A stretch of DNA of 64,000 bases, from contig CAYVGI010000006.1 of assembly GCA_964451095.1 (NCBI GenBank), positions 1-64,000 on the forward strand. The letters are read 5' to 3'. Within the stretch, counting starts at the first letter, position 1; each line of letters opens with the position of its first letter. This document shows positions 35,693 through 45,066 of the stretch, one piece after another. The position numbers and the translations under genes were made by a program. Under the pieces are notes generated by a model that had not been told where the DNA came from, made no database searches, and saw only the letters and a list, made by a program, of their open reading frames with translations. Source of the DNA: DAOTTY01 sp964451095 (GTDB lineage: Bacteria > Chloroflexota > Anaerolineae > Aggregatilineales > Phototrophicaceae).

Positions 35693-36487
35693 TTAGCCGC
35701 CAAAGAAACGCGATAACCGCTTAAGGAACCCACCCTGGTCTTCGATAGACATGAATGCAACCTCTTCCCCCACGAGCCGTCGCGCAATGTTGCGAAAGGC
35801 AACCCCCGCCCTGGCGTTCTCGTTGAGCGTGACCGGAATACCGCTGTTGGACGCGGTGACGACGTTTTCGTCCTCTGGCACGATGCCGATAATCTTGATG
35901 GCGAGAATGTCTGTGATGTCCGTCGGGGAGAGCATTTCGCCCTTGCGCACCATGTCCGCGCGGATGCGGTTAATAATGAGCTTGCCGGGTGCCTTTTCTT
36001 CCGCCTCTAGCAAGCCGATGATGCGGTCAGCGTCCCGCACGGCAGACACTTCCGGGTTCGTCACGATGAGGATTTCGTCTGCTGGGGCGACGGCGTTACG
36101 GTAGCCGCGCTCGATACCTGCGGGCGAGTCGATCAGGATAAAGTCGTGCTCCGGGCGCAGTTCGTTGCACAGGCGCACCATATCCGACGGACTGACGGAG
36201 TTTTTGTCCCGTGTTTGCGCGGCAGGGATGAGGTACAGGTTTGGGAACTTTTTGTGCTTAATCATCGCCTGGCGCAGCTTACAGCGCCCCTCAACCACAT
36301 CCACTAAGTCATAGACGATGCGGTTTTCCAGCCCCATCACCACGTCCAGGTTGCGCAGCCCAATGTCCGCGTCGATAACGACAACTTTTTTACCAATCCG
36401 CGCCAGTGCAACGCCGACGTTGGCAGTGGTTGTTGTTTTGCCTACCCCGCCCTTGCCAGACGTGATGGTTACAACGGTAGCCGCCAT
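35693..36487 (-). CDS. minD: Septum site-determining ATPase MinD
   Basis: MinD is the membrane-binding ATPase that carries MinC to the poles. The 264 residues have the deviant Walker A GKGGVGKTTTT from 11, the block DADIGLRNLDVVMGLENR, LIDSPAGIERG, and the C-terminal membrane targeting helix GGFLKRLSRFFGG. It lies between minC (23 bases) and minE (26 bases). Confidence 0.97.
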   Translation of the reverse strand: MAATVVTITSGKGGVGKTTTTANVGVALARIGKKVVVIDADIGLRNLDVVMGLENRIVYDLVDVVEGRCKLRQAMIKHKKFPNLYLIPAAQTRDKNSVSPSDMVRLCNELRPEHDFILIDSPAGIERGYRNAVAPADEILIVTNPEVSAVRDADRIIGLLEAEEKAPGKLIINRIRADMVRKGEMLSPTDITDILAIKIIGIVPEDENVVTASNSGIPVTLNENARAGVAFRNIARRLVGEEVAFMSIEDQGGFLKRLSRFFGG

Positions 36488-36510
36488 GCTTGTCTATCCT
36501 CTCTGGTGAA

Positions 36511-37200
36511 CTATCGCCAAGATTCGACCACGATTTGCCCGTCCCGGACGAGCGCCATTTCCGGTTGGGGTTTGCGGCGGTTGTCCTCCGGGGAGGTGAC
36601 AATGTGCCCGGCAATCCGCAGTTGGGTAGGGGACATGTCCAGCGCACATACGACCGCCGTCTCGTCGCCCTCCGTCCCCGCATGGACGGTGCCCCGCAGC
36701 CGCCCCCACACGATCACATCGCCCACGGCAATCACCTGCGCCCCCGGGTTGATGTCCCCTACAATCACGACGTGCCCGGTGCTTTGCACGCGCTGCCCGC
36801 TGCGCAAGGTGCGCTTGACCACCATCCCGGCTGCGACGGGTTCTGCCGTTGCCTGCTGGGATGCGGGCGCGGCGGCGTTTTTGGTGGGCACGGTGTTGGC
36901 AACATTCGTCTTTAAGTCCAGCGTGTGTGCCGCCTCGATGGTGGTTTCGCTCTCGCTCATGACAGACCAGATGACCATACCGCGTCGGTCTAGCAGTGCC
37001 TTGAGCGAGGTAAGCTCGTGGCGGGGCACCGGGCGCTCCCCCAGGCTAAGCGTGACGTTGGCACCCGCGTAGAACTTGCTGCGCTCGTCGATTTGCCGGG
37101 CGAGTTCTTCCGTCAGGCGCAGCCACTCCTCGCCCTGGTCTAGCTCCACCAGGATGCCATTTTTGATGCCCTTAATTGTCACGCCGAGTTTGTCGTTCAT
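36511..37200 (-). CDS. minC: Septum site-determining protein MinC
   Basis: MinC inhibits FtsZ polymerisation away from midcell. The 229-residue protein has an N-terminal domain with weak conservation and a typical C-terminal beta-helix (LRSGQRVQSTGHVVIVGDINPGAQV, then GDVIVWGRLRGTVHAG). A short Ala-rich linker (about 105-125) separates them. Order minC-minD-minE is as in other bacteria. Confidence 0.95.
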   Translation of the reverse strand: MNDKLGVTIKGIKNGILVELDQGEEWLRLTEELARQIDERSKFYAGANVTLSLGERPVPRHELTSLKALLDRRGMVIWSVMSESETTIEAAHTLDLKTNVANTVPTKNAAAPASQQATAEPVAAGMVVKRTLRSGQRVQSTGHVVIVGDINPGAQVIAVGDVIVWGRLRGTVHAGTEGDETAVVCALDMSPTQLRIAGHIVTSPEDNRRKPQPEMALVRDGQIVVESWR

Positions 37201-37257
37201 AGTCGAATTACCAAATGATGCCCGTCAGCAAACGTGCCCTGTGCACACGATGACCTA

Positions 37258-37319
37258 AATATACGCTACTTTGGCAGTACCTGCCACGCAATCGGGCGGG
37301 TGTTTGGCGCGTGGCAGGT
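37258..37319 (-). promoter_or_regulatory. Inverted repeat and -10-like element ahead of minC
   Basis: The 120-base gap between the unknown membrane gene and minC holds a perfect 10-bp inverted repeat (37279-37288 with 37310-37319, ACCTGCCACG) around 21 bases, with no T run. TATATT on the minus strand (37263-37258) lies about 60 bases before the minC ATG. It may separate the mre and min parts of the run. Confidence 0.4.
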
Positions 37320-37320
37320 G

Positions 37321-38412
37321 TTATTGCGCGGCTGGGGCAGTTTGTGTGGGTTGGGTTAGCCGCTGTGCCCACTGTAGGGCGGCGTGCACGGCATACGTCA
37401 TCCAGATGGTCTGGATCATGAGCATGGGCAGCAGCAAAATCTCAATGTCGCTGCCGAAGTACACCAGCCCGAACACCCCATAGCTAGCATAGGCAATCAT
37501 CAGTGTGACGCCCAGCGTGGGGTACCAGCGGGACATGCGTGCAATGCCAACCACCCCCAACACCACGCCCACAAACGTAAACTGCCTGCTCATTAGCCCG
37601 GTGATGTACAGCCAGCGCACAGGCTCGCGCCAGCCGTCAAACACAATGTAAGGCACGGAGACCCCGGCGATGTGCATCTGGAAGCTGGAGCGCACCCCCC
37701 AGTCCAGCGAGACGTACTCCACGCCAATGCCCCACAGCCCGTAAACCGTCAGCACTGCCAGTGCCAGCCAGTACCAGCGCGGCAGCCGTGCGTGCGATAG
37801 CCAAAGCCCCAGGCTCGCTGCCGGGATGAACAACGTAAACAGCGGGTCGTTGAGTACGCCCAGCGTCATCATGAGCAGGACGCCGTAGATGTGCGGTTTG
37901 CTGAGCGGGGTTGCAGGCGGCTCGTTCGGGCGTGGGTTCGTCTGCCGCAGCGCTGTGATGAGCATGTACAGCAGCCACGCGGACAAAATCGTCGTCAGGC
38001 GCAGGCTGCGCTGGGTGGTGCCGAACAGCAGGTACAAACCGACGAATACCGTGATGCCCACGGCAAAGCTTAGGAACACCCGGCGGTTCCAACGCAGCAC
38101 AAACGCTGCCATACCGCCCCCCGCCAGGATAAACAGCAGCACCAGCCACGCGCTCACAGTAGGCGGGCCGCCCACCTGTGACCAGTACGCCGGGCTAAAC
38201 GCCAGCACCAGCCCACCCACATAGGCAAACGCCGCCCCCAGGCGGCGCAGGCACAGGCTCACACCGATGATGACGATGGACAGCGCCGTGGCCCGCAGCA
38301 GCGGCGTGTTACCCATCCACAAGAACGCCAACCACGCCGTCGTGCCTGCCAGCACCGCCGGGTACCAGTAGGTCAATCGGTGTTGCTGTTTTTCCGCCAG
38401 TTGCAGCATCAT
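37321..38412 (-). CDS. Unknown polytopic membrane protein between mrdA and minC
   Basis: The 363-residue protein is almost entirely hydrophobic, with about ten membrane helices and short loops. I recognise no family motif; the general look is of GT-C-like or O-antigen-ligase-like membrane proteins, but this is weak. Its ATGATG start overlaps the mrdA stop codon, so the two are translationally coupled. That position in a wall elongation operon suggests an envelope role, which is inference. Confidence 0.7.
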   Translation of the reverse strand: MMLQLAEKQQHRLTYWYPAVLAGTTAWLAFLWMGNTPLLRATALSIVIIGVSLCLRRLGAAFAYVGGLVLAFSPAYWSQVGGPPTVSAWLVLLFILAGGGMAAFVLRWNRRVFLSFAVGITVFVGLYLLFGTTQRSLRLTTILSAWLLYMLITALRQTNPRPNEPPATPLSKPHIYGVLLMMTLGVLNDPLFTLFIPAASLGLWLSHARLPRWYWLALAVLTVYGLWGIGVEYVSLDWGVRSSFQMHIAGVSVPYIVFDGWREPVRWLYITGLMSRQFTFVGVVLGVVGIARMSRWYPTLGVTLMIAYASYGVFGLVYFGSDIEILLLPMLMIQTIWMTYAVHAALQWAQRLTQPTQTAPAAQ

Positions 38413-40864
38413 GGGGCGGTAGCCCCAGGGTTGTTCACAGGAACCACAGGCGACCCCTCTTCGCGCTCGTTTTGCAGCCGGAAGTACGCCTCCAACGTCT
38501 CGACGACAACTGGCAGCGCCACGCTGGAGCCTTCCCCGCCGTTGTAGGCAAACGCAATCACGATGATCTCCGGGTTTTNNNNNNNNNNNNNNNNNNNNNN
38601 NNNNNNNNNNNNNNNNNNNNNNNNNNNNNNNNNNNNNNNNNNNNNNNNNNNNNNNNNNNNNNNNNNNNNNNNNNNNNNCTGGAGCCTTCCCCGCCGTTGT
38701 AGGCAAACGCAATCACGATGATCTCCGGGTTTTCGTACGGGGCATAGCCCACATACCACGCATGGGCCGGCCAGTTACCGGGGCGGCATAGGCCCAGCGG
38801 TCGCGCAACGTCGTCGCAGTACTCTGCTGTGCCCGTTTTGCCTGCCGTCTCTACATAGGAGAGGTTCGCGCCCTGTGCGGTGCCCACTGTGACTGTCGCC
38901 CGCATCCCCTCACGGGTAATTTGCATATTTTCCGTGCTGAGGAACGGCGGCTGGTAGTTCTGGTCAAATCGGTTTGGGTCGCACACTTGCCCGTTGAACA
39001 CATAGTTGATTGGCGTGTGCACGCGGTACTCCACCAGCTCCGTCAGGAACGGGTCGGGGTTGGTGTCCACCGTATTGCGATAGCTCTCCGGGTCGCAGCG
39101 GTTTGGGTTGTAATACGGGTTGTCTACCTCGTCTTCGCACAAGCAAGCAAGGCTGCTGCTGCCCTTCATAATCATGTCCTCTAGCAGCATCAGCGTCACC
39201 TCTTCGCCCGCAGCAATGGTTTCCAGGTTGAGCGTACGCAGCACCTTCGGCTCGAACGGGCGTGTGACGTTACCCTCTGCGTCCAGGAAGTCCCGAATGA
39301 GGGTGGGCTGGTGCAGCGTGCCGTTGTTCACAACGGCATTGGTAGACGCAAGCAGTTGCAGCGGTGTAGTCGTCACGTAACCCTGCCCGAACGCCGCGTT
39401 GTACGTGTCCCCAGTAGACCAGTTCTCGCCGTAGGTACGCCGCTTCCAGTCGGGGTCGGGCATCCGCCCGGCAAGCTCAGACGGCAGCTCAATGCCCAAC
39501 TCCGAACCGATGCCCGTGGCAGTTGCATAGCGGAACAGGTTGTTGATGCCCAGTCCGCCGGGCTTCAGCACCGATGCGGGTAGCTCCGGGTTGCCGCCGC
39601 CGATTTGGTAGTAGTACACATCACAGCTTTGGGCAATCCCCTGGATCATGTCCACAGCGCCGTGTCCCTCGGCGAGCCAGCACACAAAGCGCTGGTCTTG
39701 GGCGCGGTCGTTGGGCGCATAGCGGTTTTCCAGGAACAGCACGCCGGGGTCTTGCAGGGTGGTGCGCGGGTCGATTACATCCTCCTCTAGCACGGCAGCC
39801 GCAGAGAGAATCTTCCAGACCGACCCCGGTGGGTACAGCGAGCGAATGGACTGGTTGACCAGCGGGCGCAGCGGGTCTTCTGCAATATCAAAGAAGTACT
39901 CGCCGTCAATGGCGCGGGCAAAGCGCGTGTTGTCGTAGGCGGGCACGCTCACCAATGCCAATATCTCGCCGGTGCTGGGCACCATAGCAATCACCACGCC
40001 CTGCTGCGTGCGGATGCGCCCCTCGGTGGTGTTCACAAAGGTTAGTCGGTCAACAAGTGCTTGCTCCGCCGCCGCTTGCAGATCCACGTCAACGGTTAAG
40101 CGGATGTTCTCGCCCGGCACCGGCTCGATTTGCTCCAACACCTGGATTTCTCGCCCGGCAACGTCCACCTCACGCAAGATCGAGCCGCGCTCCCCCTGCA
40201 TGAAGTTTTGCAGGAAGAACTCAATGCCGTCGTAGCCCGTGCGCTCAAAGCGCGGGTCAAAGCCCAGGTCGCGCAGCGCGTCCGCCTCCTCCGCGCTCAC
40301 CGGACCCATATAACCGATGATGTGCGATGTGAGCGCACCGTCCGGGTACTCCCGCACAGATGCCACGCTGATGTCCACACCGGACATAAACACGCGGTCT
40401 TCCAAAATCTGCTGGGCGACGTTGAGCGGGATGTCTTGCGCGACGACCACAGGCGTGTAGGGCTGCACACCCGCGCCATCTGCCACCAGTTCTTCAATGC
40501 TGCGCAGGTTGCTGCCAGATGCCACACGAATCGCTGCGGTGGGGGGCACATCCGTCAGTGCGGAGATGCGGTTGAAGATGTCCAGCGTTTCCTCATCGCT
40601 GACGGGTAGCGCGGCGGGCACAATCGTCACGTTGTAGGCGGGCACGTTGATTGCCATGGGGCGGTCGTAGCGGTCGAACACGACGCCGCGCGGTGCGGGA
40701 ATGGGCAGGCGGTTCAGGCGGTTATCGTCCGCCAGCAGCTCAAACTCATCGCCGCGTGCGATTTGGAACTGATACAGTTGTAGGGAGAAGATAAGGAAGA
40801 CGGCGAAGATAATGCCCTGGAAGAAGCTAAGCCGCCAGGTTTGGAACGGTGCAATGCGCTGCAA
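38409..40864 (-). CDS. mrdA: Elongation-specific transpeptidase PBP2
   Basis: PBP2 cross-links side-wall peptidoglycan with RodA. The N gap breaks the reading frame, but collapsing the 55-bp duplicate gives one ORF of 766 residues ending APYENPEIIVIAFAYNGG and about 50 more residues. It has an N-terminal anchor, the dimerisation domain (RGVVFDRYDRPMA), S348-V-W-K351, S413-C-D415 and K676-T-G678. The protein is long for the family. An insert at about 570-645 carries several cysteines (LACLCEDE, NRCDPE, GQVCDPN). The start is TTG with AGGG 8 bases upstream. Confidence 0.9.
38524..38733. other. 100-N scaffold gap flanked by identical 55-bp contig ends
   Basis: 38524-38578 and 38679-38733 are the same 55 bases, on each side of exactly 100 Ns (38579-38678). 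This is what a scaffolder leaves when two contigs overlap by one k-mer of length 55. Removing 155 bases (the Ns and one copy) rejoins mrdA in frame. Confidence 0.93.
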
Positions 40865-40904
40865 GAGTTAACCCTCTAACGACAAACAATCCCGGTTCTG
40901 ATGC

Positions 40905-41414
40905 TCACTGGAACACCCTGGGTGCGGGCTGCACACGCTTTTGCACACGCCGCACGAACCAGTAGGCAGGTGCCAGCAGCGCCACATTGTACAGGGCACT
41001 GGGCACAATAGCATAGGACAGCGCGTTCAGGAAGTCCGCAGGGAAGCCCACAAACGACATCACCAGCGCAAACACGGTCTCCTTCAGCAACGTGCCAGCG
41101 ACCACCAGCAAGCTCAGCAGCAGGAAACCCACGCGATACAGCCGCCGATCCAGGATTTGCACCACCGTGACGATAAGAATCAGCCCTAGCGACGAGGTAC
41201 CCGTGGGCGCAGCAGAGAGCAAGTCTTGCACGATGCCGCCCACAAACGCCCAGGTGAGCGCCTCGTCAAACTCGCTGTTGACCGACCAACTCATGACCAG
41301 CAGCAGCACAAAGTCCGGTCCGCCGCCCAGGATGCGAATTTGTGGCACTAGGCTGGATTGCAGCGCTGCCGCCAGCGCCAGGATGGGGATGCTTACGCTG
41401 AGGTACGCGAGCAC
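40905..41414 (-). CDS. mreD: Rod shape-determining membrane protein MreD
   Basis: The 169-residue protein has five or six helices, fitting MreD, the poorly conserved membrane partner of MreC. It begins with GTG 3 bases after the mreC stop. A small block GGPDFVLLLVMSWSVN and the motif FVGGIVQDLLSAAPTG match the family pattern of a glycine-aspartate region in a middle helix. Confidence 0.85.
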   Translation of the reverse strand: MLAYLSVSIPILALAAALQSSLVPQIRILGGGPDFVLLLVMSWSVNSEFDEALTWAFVGGIVQDLLSAAPTGTSSLGLILIVTVVQILDRRLYRVGFLLLSLLVVAGTLLKETVFALVMSFVGFPADFLNALSYAIVPSALYNVALLAPAYWFVRRVQKRVQPAPRVFQ

Positions 41415-41417
41415 GGG

Positions 41418-42284
41418 CTACTGCTCCGCTTCGCCTTCTTCGGTGTCCTGCTCCAAGATGGACAGGTCAACGGGTTCAAAGCTCGTCACCACCAGCACGA
41501 ACTCCAGCGTGTCGAAGTTGTTGAAGCTGCGCACCTGTGCCTCCTGGAACAACTCAAACTCAAACTGGCGGATACTGGTCACCGCGCCCACCACAACATC
41601 TGGCGGGAAGTTGCCGCCCAACCCGGACGTGATGACAATGTCGCCCTCCTGGATTTCCTGATCTAGCGGGACAAACGTCAGGCGCAAATTGCCGCTAAGT
41701 TGCCCGATCACCGTGCCCTCCACGCGGTTGGACTGCAAGCGCACGCTAACCGCGCTGGTCGGGTCGGTAATCAGCAGCACCCGCGATGCCCGCGCACTGA
41801 CCGTCAGCACACGCCCCACCAGCCCCTGCTGCGTGACCACAGGCATTCCCACGGCGATACCATCGCGGGTGCCCCGGTTAACGGTGATGGTGCGCAGTTG
41901 CCCGTTCTGCTCAATGTCGATGATGTCTGCGGTGACGAAGTCTTGGTCTTCGCGGATGGACGCATAATCCAGCAGTTCCGTCAGGCGTTGATAGTCGCTT
42001 TCGATCTCGCGCAGTTCCACCAACTCGGACTGATACTGCGCCAGGGTTTCTTCCAGCAGCGCAACGCGGGCACGCAAGTCACGGATTTGGGCGAGTTCAC
42101 TGGCAGATTGTGACATGGACAGCGTAAAGTTGTTCAAACTGCCAGAAATCCACTGGATGGGCGTTGCCGTGGCGTTTTCCACGGGGGTGAGGATGCCAAT
42201 CGCGCTCAAGATAATGAGGCTCATGCAGGCGAAAATGCTAATGAAAAACAGGGTGATGGGATTGCTGCGCCAGCTACGGGTCAA
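41418..42284 (-). CDS. mreC: Rod shape-determining protein MreC
   Basis: MreC is a bitopic scaffold linking MreB to the wall synthases. The 288 residues have one membrane helix near 9-30, a coiled coil (about 65-100, IRDLRARVALLEETLAQYQSEL) and a double beta-barrel domain with GMPVVTQQGLVGRVLTVS and EGDIVITSGLGGNFPPDVVVG. It ends in an acidic tail. TTG is the apparent start, with GGAG about 10 bases upstream. Confidence 0.93.
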   Translation of the reverse strand: MTRSWRSNPITLFFISIFACMSLIILSAIGILTPVENATATPIQWISGSLNNFTLSMSQSASELAQIRDLRARVALLEETLAQYQSELVELREIESDYQRLTELLDYASIREDQDFVTADIIDIEQNGQLRTITVNRGTRDGIAVGMPVVTQQGLVGRVLTVSARASRVLLITDPTSAVSVRLQSNRVEGTVIGQLSGNLRLTFVPLDQEIQEGDIVITSGLGGNFPPDVVVGAVTSIRQFEFELFQEAQVRSFNNFDTLEFVLVVTSFEPVDLSILEQDTEEGEAEQ

Positions 42285-42359
42285 TGCGTGAGGACTCCAC
42301 TACCACTTCTCGTCAGGCGTGCATTATAGCAAAGCCGCCCACGGGACGTGCACCCTGCG

Positions 42360-43421
42360 CTAGTGGTGCGTGCTGCCGCGCTCAATGCCGACGAGCAGCC
42401 GCCGCAGGTTGTTGTAGTCTTCCAGCACGCGCCCGGCACCGCGTGCCACACACGTCATGGCGTCGTCGGCAACGTAAGCGCGGATGTTCACTTCCTCCGC
42501 GAGTCGCTGGTCTAGCCCGCGGAGCTGCCCAGCACCCCCTGCCAGGCAAATGCCGCTCTCCATCAGGTCTGCGATGAGTTCTGGTGGCGTTTCGTCCAGC
42601 GCGTCCTTCACCGTGTCGATCAGAATATCGACCGAGCCGGACAGCGCCTCGCGCATCTCAATCGAACTCACCTCAACCCGTGCTGGCAGCCCCGTAACCA
42701 GGTTGCGCCCGCTGACAGACCAGGTTTTCTCCTCCGGCAGCGGGTAAGCAGAGCCTACCGCAATCTTTACTTTTTCTGCGGTTGGCTCGCCGATGAGCAG
42801 GTTATACTTGGCACGCATGTACTGCACAATGTCCTCGTCCATCTCGTCGCCCGCCACACGGATGGAACGGCTAATCACAATGCCGCCCAACGAGAAGATC
42901 GCCACCTCGGTGGTACCACCACCGATGTCGATAATCATGCTGCCGCGTGTTTCCTGCACAGGTAGCCCCGCGCCAATCGCCGCTGCGACTGGCTCCTCAA
43001 TCAGGAAGACCTCGCGGGCACCCGCGCTCAGTGTCGCATCGTAGACGGCACGCTTTTCCACTTCGGTCACGCCGCTGGGGATGCCCACCACCACCCGTGG
43101 GCGCGGCACGGGCACCCATGTCTGCTCGTGTGCCTTGTTGATGAGGTGGTGCAGCATCGCGTAAGTCACCTCGAACTCGCTAATCACCCCGTCGCGCAGC
43201 GGGCGCACGATGAGGATATCCTTGGGGTTTTTGCTCCACATCTCCTTGGCGCGGGCGCCTACCTCAATCGGCAGGTTGGTCTTTTTCTCGATGGCAACAA
43301 AAGAGGGTTCATTGATTACGATCCCTTTGCCTCGTACACTAACGAGCGTGTTTGCGGTACCGAGGTCAATGCCAATATCCAGGGAGAAAAGTCCCAGTAA
43401 GTAGTCGAGTGGACCTAACAC
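42360..43421 (-). CDS. mreB: Actin-like cell shape protein MreB
   Basis: MreB filaments guide side-wall synthesis. The 353 residues show IGIDLGTANTLV, VVGIPSGVTEVEKRAV, EEPVAAAIGAGLP, MIIDIGGGTTEVAI and CLAGGAGQLRGLDQRL. Start is GTG 43421 with AGGAG at 6 bases. It is the first gene of the run mreB-mreC-mreD-mrdA-unknown-minC-minD-minE-rodA. The 116-base gap to tilS must hold divergent promoters, but none is clear. Confidence 0.97.
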   Translation of the reverse strand: MLGPLDYLLGLFSLDIGIDLGTANTLVSVRGKGIVINEPSFVAIEKKTNLPIEVGARAKEMWSKNPKDILIVRPLRDGVISEFEVTYAMLHHLINKAHEQTWVPVPRPRVVVGIPSGVTEVEKRAVYDATLSAGAREVFLIEEPVAAAIGAGLPVQETRGSMIIDIGGGTTEVAIFSLGGIVISRSIRVAGDEMDEDIVQYMRAKYNLLIGEPTAEKVKIAVGSAYPLPEEKTWSVSGRNLVTGLPARVEVSSIEMREALSGSVDILIDTVKDALDETPPELIADLMESGICLAGGAGQLRGLDQRLAEEVNIRAYVADDAMTCVARGAGRVLEDYNNLRRLLVGIERGSTHH

Positions 43422-43537
43422 ACATTGCTCCTGTCGGCACGAGGTAACGCAGGCATCAGGCCTACCCGGTGCCCTTTCATCGCAGGCAATCCTGAGTCAA
43501 ACGCCCGCTATCTTAACCGCAATCGAGAAATTCAAAC

Positions 43538-44935
43538 ATGCCTTTCTTAGAATCCGTCCGGCGGGCGATCCAGCAGCAGAATTTGCTGCATGCGGGGCAA
43601 ACTGTGGTGGTCGGTGTGTCCGGCGGGGCAGATTCACTCGCCCTGCTAGAAGCGCTGTACCGACTGCGCACGACGTTTGATGTGCAGTTGCATATCGTCA
43701 CGCTAGACCACGGCTGGCGTGGCGCGGCAAGCGCAGCAGACGCACACTTCGTCGCAGCGCAGGCACGCAGGCGAGATCTTCCGGTGACGCTGCGCACGCT
43801 GCCCCCCCCTACCACGGCTACGAACCTGGAAGCCGCCGGGCGCAAGGCACGCTACGATCTGTTTGCGGAGGTCGCAGCACGCATCGGTGCCCACACCATC
43901 GCCACCGGGCACCATGCCGATGACCAGGCGGAAACGGTGCTGCTGCGGCTGCTGCGCGGGGCGGGATTGCACGGGTTGCAGGGCATGGGCTGGCGGGCAC
44001 CACTGCCCTATCACCCCGAACTTACGCTCGTACGCCCGCTGCTGGCGGTGCGCCGCACGGAGATTGACGCCTTTTCTGCGGGGGCAAATCTGCAACCGCG
44101 CCACGACCCCACCAACGACGACCCAACATTCCTGCGCAACCGCGTTCGCCACGAGTTGGTGCCCCTGTTGCAGCAGATGAACCCGAATATCACGGAGGCA
44201 TTGGTGCGCCTGGCAGATGTCGCGTCGGTCGAATCCGACTATGTGGACGTGCAGGTGCAGGCGCTGTTGACGCAGCACGCCACCACACAAACGCACACAT
44301 GGGGGTTCCCACGGGCGGCGCTGCTTGCGCAGCATCCCGCATTGCAGCGGCGGGTTATCGCAGCACTGGCGGCGCGTGCTCATGCCGCCCCACAGTTCGA
44401 TGTGGACTACCAGCATATCGTTGCGGCGCAGTACGTGGCACAGTTTGGTGAACAGGGTGCGGTTGCACAGTTCCCGAACGGGGTGCAAATGCAAATCGCC
44501 TATGATGACCTGGTTTTCTCCGTAGACGGTGCGGCGAGCGCCCCCGTGCTATCGCTGCCGCGTAATGCGGTGCTGCCGCTGCTGCCGGGGCGACCTGTAC
44601 CGTTAACGCAGGGGTGGTTGCTGCTGGCGGCGGATGTCCCCGTGGGTTACACCCCGCTGGGCACAATTTACCTGCACGATGACGTAAGACCGCATGTGCG
44701 TACCCGTAAGCCAGGTGACCGCATAGCATTGCGGGGACTGGGGGGGCACACACAAAAGCTAAAGGATTGGATGATAAATCGCAAAATCCCCCGCCCACAG
44801 CGCGATAACATTCCTATTATCGTTGACGATAACGCGACGATCATGGTGGTGCACCTGACAGAGAGCGTTGTTGCAAATCCGTATCATGTGCCTACGGACA
44901 ACGCCAAACGCTATACAATCTCCTGTAAGCTTTAG
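43538..44935 (+). CDS. tilS: tRNA(Ile)-lysidine synthetase
   Basis: TilS adds lysine to C34 of the CAT-anticodon isoleucine tRNA so that it reads AUA. The 465 residues have the PP-loop VSGGADS (27-33), TGHHADDQAETVLLRLLRGAGLHGL, a middle helical region and the C-terminal domain with VRTRKPGDRI and KLKDWMINRKIPRPQRD. Full length. Divergent from mreB. Confidence 0.95.
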   Translation: MPFLESVRRAIQQQNLLHAGQTVVVGVSGGADSLALLEALYRLRTTFDVQLHIVTLDHGWRGAASAADAHFVAAQARRRDLPVTLRTLPPPTTATNLEAAGRKARYDLFAEVAARIGAHTIATGHHADDQAETVLLRLLRGAGLHGLQGMGWRAPLPYHPELTLVRPLLAVRRTEIDAFSAGANLQPRHDPTNDDPTFLRNRVRHELVPLLQQMNPNITEALVRLADVASVESDYVDVQVQALLTQHATTQTHTWGFPRAALLAQHPALQRRVIAALAARAHAAPQFDVDYQHIVAAQYVAQFGEQGAVAQFPNGVQMQIAYDDLVFSVDGAASAPVLSLPRNAVLPLLPGRPVPLTQGWLLLAADVPVGYTPLGTIYLHDDVRPHVRTRKPGDRIALRGLGGHTQKLKDWMINRKIPRPQRDNIPIIVDDNATIMVVHLTESVVANPYHVPTDNAKRYTISCKL

Positions 44936-45066
44936 CGTTTGCTACGCATTTCAGTCAATTTGTTCATTCATGTCTGTATGTGGGGATTACCTGTTCTTGA
45001 AAATAATTGCGGTTAGATGTATGCTTGAGAAAGGATAGCGGCAAGATTAAAGTTACGAGGCAGTCC

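Noticed and set aside
38524..38733. A 55-bp direct repeat flanking unknown sequence, as a possible mobile element or phase-variable site.
   Set aside because: Exact k-mer-sized identity, exactly 100 Ns and perfect restoration of the mrdA frame on collapse show an assembly artefact.
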